The translations under genes were made by a program, and so were the position numbers. From UBA9547 sp044349205 (lineage in GTDB: Bacteria; Bacteroidota; Bacteroidia; Cytophagales; UBA9547), in assembly GCA_044349205.1 (NCBI GenBank), contig JBIKRJ010000012.1, positions 1 to 22,117 on the forward strand: DNA of 22,117 nucleotides. Reading direction: 5' to 3'. The first letter of the stretch is position 1. Every line of letters starts with the position of its first letter. The notes beneath the pieces are model-generated. The model was not told where the DNA came from and did no database searches. It worked only from the letters and a program-made list of their open reading frames with translations. This document shows, piece by piece, positions 16,439 through 22,117 of this stretch.

Positions 16439-18304
16439 CTACCTACCTAGGTACACCATCAAAATTGAAATGTCGGCGGGTGAAACACCGCTTATTCTCG
16501 AAGCCTGACCTAATGTCTGTGGTTTTATTTTCTTTAATTTTTCTCTGCCTTCAAGTGACAAAGAGACAATATTGTCATAGTTAAGAGAAGCATTTATGCG
16601 ATAGTTTTCAAGTGTAAGTATCTTTGATACAAGCTGTTCTTCTTTTTCTATGTAATTCAAATATTTTATTTGTATTTCGGCTTGCTCAATTGCTTCGTTC
16701 GAATATTTCTGAAGAAACAGAGACACCTCACCGCCTATTTCACTTAAATCTGAAATGCGTACATCGGGTCTTTTGATAAAAGTTTCCAGACTACATTTTT
16801 CTCGAATAGTTGCCGAACCTAAGGAATCCAAAAGATTATTTACCGCATCGGGACTTACTTTTTGAGTTTTGAGCCAATGTTTTATTTCGCTCACGGCATT
16901 TTCTTTCTGTATCAATTTTTCTAGTCTGTCCGATTTTGCCAAACCCAAATCATACCCTGTTTTGGTTAGTCGTAAGTCGGCATTGTCTTGCCGTAACAAA
17001 ATACGGTATTCGGCACGCGAAGTAAACATTCGATAAGGCTCTTCTGTTCCTTTGTTTATTAAATCGTCGATGAGCACCCCGATGTAACCTTCCGATCTTT
17101 TCATTACAAAAGGCTCTTTTTCCAAAACAGCATTGGCTGCATTGATTCCAGCCATTAAACCTTGTCCAGCCGCCTCTTCATAACCTGTAGTACCGTTAAT
17201 TTGCCCTGCAAAGAACAGATTGTCAACTAGTTTGGTCTCAAGAGTAGGTTTTAGTTGTGTAGGAGGGAAATAATCATATTCAATGGCATAAGCAGGACGA
17301 AACATTCTGGCGTTTTCCAATCCAGCTATATGAGTCAAGGCTTTGTACTGCACATCTTCGGGTAAAGAGGAAGAAAATCCATTGATGTAAACTTCTACAG
17401 TATTCCAGCCTTCTGGCTCTAAAAACAACTGATGTCTTTCTTTGTCGGCAAACCGATTTATTTTGTCTTCAATGGATGGGCAATAACGTGGGCCAAGTCC
17501 TTTTATTCTACCTTGAAACATGGGAGATTTGTCGAAACCCGTTTTTAGAATATTGTGTACCTTTTCGTTGGTATAGGTTACAAAACAACTCATTTGCTTA
17601 TCGAGCGGTTTTGTCTCGTCTGAATACGAGAATTTACTTGGTTCATCGTCACCCTTTTGTTCCTCTGTTTTGCTGTAGTCTATGCTTCTTCCGTCAATTC
17701 GAGGGGGAGTACCTGTTTTCATTCTCCCCGTTTCAAAACTCAATGAGATAAGTTGTTCTGTAATGCCGGTAGCAGCTTTCTCGGCCGTTCTTCCTCCCGA
17801 AAAGTTTTTCTCGCCAATATGTATGAGACCATTCAGAAATGTACCGTTAGTTAGTACAACGGCTTTTCCTTGTATTTCTAAACCCATCGCAGTTCTAACA
17901 CCCGCTACTCTCTTGTCTTTTATTAGAATCCCCGTTATTGATTCTTGCCAAAAATCTACATTTTCTATTTTTTCCAGTGCCAATCGCCATTCTTCCGCAA
18001 ATTTGTTTCTGTCATTTTGTGTGCGAGGGCTCCACATGGCAGGGCCTTTAGATCTATTCAACATTCGGAATTGTATCATTGATTTGTCGGCCACAATTCC
18101 CGATAGCCCACCAAGTGCGTCTATTTCCCTAACTATCTGTCCTTTTGCCACACCACCCATTGCAGGATTGCAAGACATTTGTCCAATGGTCATCATATTC
18201 ATGGTTACAAGCATGACCTTAGCGCCCATATTTCCAGCTGCCGCTGCAGCTTCACAACCAGCATGCCCAGCGCCCACTACAATGACATCATATTCCTTGA
18301 ACAT
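16439..18304 (-). CDS. mnmG: tRNA uridine-5-carboxymethylaminomethyl modification enzyme MnmG (GidA)
   Basis: A 621-residue FAD-dependent enzyme that, with MnmE, installs the cmnm5 group on wobble uridines of tRNAs. Family hallmarks are the dinucleotide-binding VVGAGHAGCEAA (Gly11, Gly13, Gly16), SCNPAMGGVAKGQIVREIDALGG, GTPPRID, RYCPSIEDK, FFAGQINGTTGYEEAAGQG and TSRAEYRILLRQDNADLRL. The length is typical (about 620). The open frame extends 32 codons further upstream to 18400, but the start is set at ATG 18304 (MFKEYDVIVVG). The extension is not conserved in the family and would run across two parS sites and the promoter. In many bacteria this gene lies next to oriC. Confidence 0.95.
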   Translation of the reverse strand: MFKEYDVIVVGAGHAGCEAAAAAGNMGAKVMLVTMNMMTIGQMSCNPAMGGVAKGQIVREIDALGGLSGIVADKSMIQFRMLNRSKGPAMWSPRTQNDRNKFAEEWRLALEKIENVDFWQESITGILIKDKRVAGVRTAMGLEIQGKAVVLTNGTFLNGLIHIGEKNFSGGRTAEKAATGITEQLISLSFETGRMKTGTPPRIDGRSIDYSKTEEQKGDDEPSKFSYSDETKPLDKQMSCFVTYTNEKVHNILKTGFDKSPMFQGRIKGLGPRYCPSIEDKINRFADKERHQLFLEPEGWNTVEVYINGFSSSLPEDVQYKALTHIAGLENARMFRPAYAIEYDYFPPTQLKPTLETKLVDNLFFAGQINGTTGYEEAAGQGLMAGINAANAVLEKEPFVMKRSEGYIGVLIDDLINKGTEEPYRMFTSRAEYRILLRQDNADLRLTKTGYDLGLAKSDRLEKLIQKENAVSEIKHWLKTQKVSPDAVNNLLDSLGSATIREKCSLETFIKRPDVRISDLSEIGGEVSLFLQKYSNEAIEQAEIQIKYLNYIEKEEQLVSKILTLENYRINASLNYDNIVSLSLEGREKLKKIKPQTLGQASRISGVSPADISILMVYLGR

Positions 18305-18322
18305 ATTTCCGACCTTTATTAA

Positions 18323-18338
18323 TGTTCCACGTGAAACT
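18323..18338. other. parS site 1 (ParB-binding centromere element)
   Basis: TGTTCCACGTGAAACT matches the bacterial parS consensus TGTTNCACGTGAAACA at 15 of 16 positions, differing only in the last base. It lies 19 nt upstream of the mnmG start codon, at or just after its predicted transcription start. Confidence 0.85.
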
Positions 18339-18342
18339 TTCA

Positions 18343-18350
18343 CAAAGATA
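18343..18350 (-). promoter_or_regulatory. -7 promoter element of mnmG
   Basis: TATCTTTG matches TAnnTTTG. The predicted transcription start, near 18336, falls inside parS site 1. A TTTTCG lies at the -33 distance in place of a clear TTG. Confidence 0.5.
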
Positions 18351-18392
18351 GGAACGAATTTTACGAAAAGAGCTCCTTTGTTTTCTAGTAGG

Positions 18393-18408
18393 TGTTTCAC
18401 GTGGAACT
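18393..18408. other. parS site 2 (ParB-binding centromere element)
   Basis: TGTTTCACGTGGAACT; its reverse complement, AGTTCCACGTGAAACA, matches TGTTNCACGTGAAACA at all but the first base. It is the inverted counterpart of site 1, 70 bp away centre to centre. Confidence 0.85.
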
Positions 18409-18454
18409 CTTCTAGAAAAGCTATATTTTAGTAGTGAACTGAATTATTTGTCTG

Positions 18455-19021
18455 GTGCACGACATCGAACCGTTTTACAATTGGGAAAAATACTATCGGG
18501 CATCGCACGATAAACTTTCTCCGTTTTATGGAAATCAATACGATTACACACAATATAGCTCCGCCATTTACGACCATTACATACACCCTAAGTGGGATTA
18601 CATTGGTTCTGAAACACTTTATGTCAAACTGCTTTATGTGAATTATGCCACCCAATTTGCCGTATTCGAGCTTTTCGGAGAATGGAACGATGCCATCAAT
18701 AACGACATCATGCATTTGAAAAGAAACGTGTTGGACGTGCTTTCCAAAAACGGCATCAATCAATTCATACTAATTGGCGAAAATGTGTTGAATTTTCATG
18801 CTTCCGACGACAGCTATTATGAGGAATGGTTTGAAGATGTGGAAGACGGTTGGATTGCGGCTCTAAATTTTCGCTATTTCGTAGAAGACCAATGGAAAAA
18901 ATACCACCTAGACAACTACCTAAATTTTGGTGGCACCTTGCTTATAGAAAATTGGCGCACAATGACGCCTTTGAAATTGTACGAACGTGTTAAAAACTTG
19001 ATTATTAGGAGATTGGGTTAG
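18455..19021 (+). CDS. Conserved-looking 188-residue protein of unknown function
   Basis: Starts with GTG at 18455; an in-frame TGA at 18440 and no ATG upstream fix it. The protein has no signal peptide or membrane segment and is rich in aromatic and acidic residues. Dense motif-like stretches such as FYNWEKYY, SPFYG, HPKWDYIGSETLYVKLLY, GEWNDAINNDIMHLKRNV, ILIGENVLNFH and DDSYYEEW suggest a strongly constrained, probably cytoplasmic protein. I recall similar uncharacterised Bacteroidota proteins but know no function. It is divergent from mnmG across the two parS sites, and its last 17 nt overlap the end of convergent hemH. Confidence 0.8.
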   Translation: MHDIEPFYNWEKYYRASHDKLSPFYGNQYDYTQYSSAIYDHYIHPKWDYIGSETLYVKLLYVNYATQFAVFELFGEWNDAINNDIMHLKRNVLDVLSKNGINQFILIGENVLNFHASDDSYYEEWFEDVEDGWIAALNFRYFVEDQWKKYHLDNYLNFGGTLLIENWRTMTPLKLYERVKNLIIRRLG

Positions 19022-20039
19022 ATCTAGTCACTACCATTTGTCTCAAACACTCAATCCATTGCGGGTGTTTGTTAAGGCTTTCAACCAGTTGCCAATGTTC
19101 TCCGCCGTTTTCTTCAAACAATTCTTTGTACTCTTCACCAATCTCGATAGTGGTCTCAAGGCAGTCGGCTACAAAAGAGGGGGAGAAGCACAGCACCTTT
19201 TTCTTTCCTTTGGCACAAAGTTCTTTTATTTTATCGTCTGTGTAGGGTTTTATCCAAGGCGTTTTTCCTAGGCGTGACTGAAAAGAAACGGTATAGTCTT
19301 TCTCCGACAATCCAAGTTCTTTGGCCAAAAGGCGAGATGTGTTGAAACACTGTGCCCTATAGCAATGGCGGTTGTATTGGTGGTAGCTGTCGCAACAAGA
19401 GCTCAACTTACAATATTGTTTACATGAACCTTTCAATATTTGCCTTTCGGGCAAACCATGGTAGCTGAACAAGAAGTGGTCGAAAGTGGTTTCGTTTATG
19501 TACTTTCTTCCTATTTCAGCAAAAGTCTTGATCATCAATTCGTTACCAGAATATTCACTCACAAATTGTAGTTCTGGAATAATTTCCCAATCTTTTATTA
19601 AGTTCATTGCTTCTTCCAAGCTTGAACCCGTGCTGGCAGAGGCATATTGCGGATATAGCGGGAGAATGATGATTTTTTCCAAACCCACATTTCTAAATTT
19701 TTCCAACGCTTCAGCGGTACTTGGATTTTGATAACGCATACCCAACGAAACAAGGTACTGGTCGCCTAAGGCTTCTTGTAATAGTTTGGTTATTTCGTAG
19801 CCATATACTTTCAATGGCGACCCCTCGTTTGTCCAGAGTTCTTTGTATACTTTCGCCGATTTTGGAGCACGAAAGGGTGCAATGATAAGATTTACCAATA
19901 AAAAACGATTTAGGAAAGGGATGTCGATAACGCGCCAGTCCATCAGAAATTGGCGAAGATATTTTCTCACATCACTGGTCGAAGGGCTGTCGGGCGTACC
20001 CAAGTTCAAAAGTAAAACACCGATAGTTGGTTTGCGCAT
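19005..20039 (-). CDS. hemH: Ferrochelatase HemH
   Basis: A 344-residue enzyme that inserts iron into the porphyrin ring in the last steps of haem synthesis. Signatures are the N-terminal GVLLLNLGTPDSP, LWTNEGSPL, LPLYPQYASASTGSS, the catalytic FSYHGLPER with His194, and DCLETTIEI with Glu295. Between 206 and 231 is a cysteine-rich insert (Cys206, 210, 215, 216, 226, 231). Cysteine-rich inserts of this kind occur in some bacterial ferrochelatases; a metal centre or disulfides are possible but not shown. The start is ATG at 20039. The 3' end overlaps the convergent 188-residue protein gene. Confidence 0.95.
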   Translation of the reverse strand: MRKPTIGVLLLNLGTPDSPSTSDVRKYLRQFLMDWRVIDIPFLNRFLLVNLIIAPFRAPKSAKVYKELWTNEGSPLKVYGYEITKLLQEALGDQYLVSLGMRYQNPSTAEALEKFRNVGLEKIIILPLYPQYASASTGSSLEEAMNLIKDWEIIPELQFVSEYSGNELMIKTFAEIGRKYINETTFDHFLFSYHGLPERQILKGSCKQYCKLSSCCDSYHQYNRHCYRAQCFNTSRLLAKELGLSEKDYTVSFQSRLGKTPWIKPYTDDKIKELCAKGKKKVLCFSPSFVADCLETTIEIGEEYKELFEENGGEHWQLVESLNKHPQWIECLRQMVVTRSNPIS

Positions 20040-20066
20040 GTAACAAAATCAATAAAATAATGAACC

Positions 20067-20074
20067 CAAAAGTA
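20067..20074 (-). promoter_or_regulatory. Possible -7 promoter element of hemH
   Basis: TACTTTTG matches TAnnTTTG and lies 28 nt upstream of the hemH ATG. No TTG is seen 19 nt further upstream. Confidence 0.4.
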
Positions 20075-20147
20075 GAGAAAATGTTCGTGCATAATGGCAT
20101 TTGGGCTTTTAGAACCCCTAATCGCTAACCACTACTTTTAAAATTTG

Positions 20148-20155
20148 TATCTTCG
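20148..20155 (+). promoter_or_regulatory. Possible -7 promoter element of the guanylyltransferase gene
   Basis: TATCTTCG differs from TAnnTTTG at one base. A start near 20162 leaves a leader of about 10 nt before the ATG at 20172. Confidence 0.35.
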
Positions 20156-20171
20156 TAAATTGAAATTAGAA

Positions 20172-21251
20172 ATGAAGAGCAAAAATAATTATGTGGTAAT
20201 TATGGCCGGGGGCATTGGTAGCCGCTTTTGGCCATTTAGCCGAAACACGCATCCAAAGCAATTTCACGACATTTTGGGCACAGGGCAAACGATGATTCAA
20301 CAAACAGTAGCCCGTTTTCAGGGAATATGCCCGATGGAAAATATCTATGTTGTTACCAATAAAATATACCAAGACAAGGTCAAAGAACAATTGCCGCTTC
20401 TGAGCGACGACCAAATACTGCTGGAGCCTGTGGCGCGCAATACAGCACCCTGCGTGGCCTATGCTGCATATAAAATTTACCAAAAAAATCCGGCAGCCAA
20501 CATTGTAGTGGCACCGTCCGACCATGTCATATTGAAGGAAGAAGAGTTTCGTCGATGCATTGAAATGTCCCTGTCCGAAACAGATCAAAATCCACTCATC
20601 GTCACGCTGGGCATAAAACCACACCGCCCCGATACGGGATACGGCTACATTCAATTTTTGGGTAAAAGCTATGGCGAGTTGCACAAGGTGAAAACCTTCA
20701 CCGAAAAACCCAATCAGGAGCTTGCCCTACAATTTATAGAAAGTGGTGATTTTGTGTGGAATGCGGGCATTTTTGTGTTCAATGCCAAAACAATCATCGA
20801 CAGTTTTGAAGCGCATTTGCCCGACATGGCCGATTTGTTTAAACAAGGAAACGGAAGGTATTACGCACACGAGGAAGCCAAGTTTATAGACAGTACCTAT
20901 GCGCTATGCAAAAGCATTTCGATCGATTACGGCATTATGGAGAAAGCCAAAAACGTACATGTACTGCTTTGCGATTTTGGTTGGAGCGATTTGGGTACCT
21001 GGAAGTCTTTGTACGATATTTCGAGCAAAGACGACAATGGCAATGTGCTGAAAGGCAGGCACTTGCTATATGAAAGTAAAAACTGCATTGTGCGTACGCC
21101 CAAAGATAGGCTTGTCATTATGGAAGGAGTTGAAGACCTCATTGTGGCAGAACATGAAAATGTTTTAATGATTTGTAAGAAAGACAGCGAACAACGCGTG
21201 AAGGAATTTTTAGGCGACGCTAAAGAGTTTTACGGCGAAGATTTTGTATGA
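20172..21251 (+). CDS. manC: Mannose-1-phosphate guanylyltransferase
   Basis: A 359-residue cytoplasmic nucleotidyltransferase that makes GDP-mannose from mannose-1-phosphate and GTP for glycan synthesis. It has the nucleotide-binding signature GGIGSRFWPFSR (13-24), HPKQF, EPVARNTAPCVAYAA, VAPSDHVI, the sugar-binding FTEKPN and FVWNAGIFVF, and DFGWSDLGTW. It is the short, single-domain form: the fused phosphomannose isomerase domain of longer ManC/AlgA proteins is absent. The start is ATG 20172; an in-frame TTG at 20145 would start before the promoter. Its stop overlaps the start of the PAP2 gene (ATGA), so the two are translationally coupled. Confidence 0.9.
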   Translation: MKSKNNYVVIMAGGIGSRFWPFSRNTHPKQFHDILGTGQTMIQQTVARFQGICPMENIYVVTNKIYQDKVKEQLPLLSDDQILLEPVARNTAPCVAYAAYKIYQKNPAANIVVAPSDHVILKEEEFRRCIEMSLSETDQNPLIVTLGIKPHRPDTGYGYIQFLGKSYGELHKVKTFTEKPNQELALQFIESGDFVWNAGIFVFNAKTIIDSFEAHLPDMADLFKQGNGRYYAHEEAKFIDSTYALCKSISIDYGIMEKAKNVHVLLCDFGWSDLGTWKSLYDISSKDDNGNVLKGRHLLYESKNCIVRTPKDRLVIMEGVEDLIVAEHENVLMICKKDSEQRVKEFLGDAKEFYGEDFV

Positions 21252-21832
21252 CCATTTTTCAAAAAATCATCGAATTTGACAGACAGTTTTTCTTGCTATT
21301 GAACGGCTGGCACAGCCCTTGGCTTGACCAGCCCATGTTTTACATAAGTACCGATTGGTTTTGGATTCCTTTGTATGCATATCTTCTGTTCTTGCTTATC
21401 AGAAAGATGAAAAAAGCGGCTTTGGTGCCTTTTTTGGCAGTTGTTTTGGCCATATCGGCAAGTGACCAACTATCAGGTGCCATCAAAAAAAAGACTCAAC
21501 GCTTTCGTCCGTCGCACGATACTGAATTGGTAAATAGCACGCACACAGTAAACGATTACCGAGGCGGCAAATATGGTTTTGTTTCTTCCCATGCAGCCAA
21601 CACTTTTTGTTTGTTGGTATTGCTTTCCTCTTTTCTGAATTTGACGGGCCGGTCGTTATTGGGGCTTTTTATTTGGGCTAGCACGGTGTCTTTCAGCCGC
21701 ATTTACTTGGGGGTACATTTTCCTCTCGATGTTTTGTGTGGCGCAATATTGGGAGCGGCAATAGGCGCTTCGGTATTGGCAACCAAGAAAGAATTGGAAA
21801 GAAGAAATTGGTTGCGAGCACATTTACCATAA
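21248..21832 (+). CDS. PAP2-superfamily membrane phosphatase
   Basis: A 194-residue integral membrane protein with about five or six hydrophobic segments. All three PAP2 signatures are present: Lys80-x6-Arg87-Pro88, SSHA with His115 (113-116) and SRIYLGVHFPLD with Arg151, His157 and Asp161. These residues form the vanadium-haloperoxidase-like active site that removes phosphate from lipid phosphates. Candidate substrates are undecaprenyl pyrophosphate, lipid A and phosphatidylglycerol phosphate; the sequence does not decide. The gene overlaps the GDP-mannose gene by 4 nt, which fits a role in recycling the lipid carrier for envelope glycans, though that is inference. Confidence 0.9.
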   Translation: MTIFQKIIEFDRQFFLLLNGWHSPWLDQPMFYISTDWFWIPLYAYLLFLLIRKMKKAALVPFLAVVLAISASDQLSGAIKKKTQRFRPSHDTELVNSTHTVNDYRGGKYGFVSSHAANTFCLLVLLSSFLNLTGRSLLGLFIWASTVSFSRIYLGVHFPLDVLCGAILGAAIGASVLATKKELERRNWLRAHLP

Positions 21833-21876
21833 AAAATTTTTAATTTTTAAAAATTAGACTAACTAAAACGAAAATC

Positions 21877-22117
21877 ATGAAAAGAAGCCTTTTATTTTTT
21901 CTTTCACTAGGTTTTGTCACGGTTTCAAACGCACAACAAGACGACCTTAAACTGTTGCGCGATGGGGTGGTCGTGCGTGAAGGCAAAGTATACAAAATGG
22001 ACAAAGACGGGAATACCAACCCTCTTTTTACCGAAATGGAATTTACGAACGGCACCAAAATAAGCCGATACGGAGACGTAACATTCGGAAATGGTTCGAA
22101 GACCAAGCTTCGTGAAG
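21877..22117 (+). CDS. Exported DUF6799-like protein, N-terminal part
   Basis: The gene is cut by the right edge; 80 residues are visible. It opens with signal peptide MKRSLLFFLSLGFVTVSNAQ, followed by DGVVVREGKVYKMDKDGNTNPL and MEFTNGTKISRYGDVTFGNG, the pattern of small DUF6799 repeats of Bacteroidota (a DGV..xGK..MxxG block, then a L.NGT.V..dG.V block). No function is known. It starts 44 nt after the PAP2 gene, with an A/T-only inverted stretch (about 21834-21856) between them that could be a weak terminator. Confidence 0.75.
   Translation, partial: MKRSLLFFLSLGFVTVSNAQQDDLKLLRDGVVVREGKVYKMDKDGNTNPLFTEMEFTNGTKISRYGDVTFGNGSKTKLRE

Noticed and set aside
18305..18400. N-terminal extension of MnmG by 32 residues
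   Set aside because: The family begins at MFKEYDVIVVG-like sequence; the extension crosses the promoter and the parS sites.
17682..18431. Plus-strand open frame of 249 codons
   Set aside because: Antisense to mnmG, whose family motifs are unmistakable; it also spans both parS sites.
20145..20171. TTG start for the guanylyltransferase, nine residues upstream
   Set aside because: It would lie before the predicted -7 element, and ATG 20172 gives the usual short N-terminus before the nucleotide-binding loop.
21833..21876. Terminator after the PAP2 gene
   Set aside because: The inverted stretch is only A and T, too weak to call as a terminator with confidence.
1..22117. Mobile element, phage, CRISPR or defence island
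   Set aside because: No transposase, integrase, terminal repeats, spaced direct repeats or nuclease genes were seen; gene content is mainly core and envelope functions.

Overview
The window reads as chromosomal DNA of a Bacteroidota bacterium. The evidence is TonB-dependent receptors (one with an N-terminal carboxypeptidase-regulatory-like domain), two proteins ending in type IX secretion (T9SS) sorting domains, lipoproteins typical of the phylum, almost no Shine-Dalgarno sequences, and several -7 promoter elements of the Bacteroidota form TAnnTTTG. Genus cannot be told from the sequence. There are no tRNA or rRNA genes, insertion sequences or CRISPR arrays.

Layout. (1) 1-1001, minus: the N-terminal third of a TonB-dependent receptor whose plug resembles the ZnuD zinc-receptor type, behind a promoter overlapped by a 15-bp palindrome. 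(2) 1163-3350, minus: a two-gene unit of a nitronate monooxygenase/FabK-like flavoprotein and an alpha/beta-hydrolase lipoprotein. (3) 3445-6141, plus: a helical protein of unknown function, a small exported protein and the tRNA adenosine deaminase TadA. (4) 11848-6138, minus: a vitamin B12 uptake operon, with a cobalamin riboswitch followed by a BtuB-type receptor, a T9SS-sorted beta-propeller, a second T9SS-sorted protein and a BtuG-like propeller lipoprotein. The genes are separated by 9 nt, 4 nt and a 4-nt overlap. (5) 12025-12611, plus: a small exported-protein gene broken by a -1 frameshift in an A run. (6) 12630-14462, minus: an exported TPR protein. (7) 14463-14785: an AT-rich gene-free stretch (about 27% G+C by hand count) with two exact and several near-exact DnaA boxes, a candidate chromosomal oriC. 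(8) 14786-18304, minus: an Ig-like lipoprotein and mnmG (gidA). (9) 18305-18454: the divergent gap upstream of mnmG, holding two near-perfect ParB-binding parS sites. (10) 18455-22117: a conserved-looking 188-aa protein, hemH, a mannose-1-phosphate guanylyltransferase, a PAP2 phosphatase and the start of a DUF6799-like protein.

Two things stand out. First, DnaA boxes, mnmG and twin parS sites lie within 4 kb, which suggests the replication and segregation centre of the chromosome. Second, the B12 operon combines a BtuG-like surface lipoprotein with two T9SS-exported proteins, one of them a second propeller. This points to a T9SS-linked version of cobalamin capture that differs from the all-lipoprotein arrangement described in gut Bacteroides.
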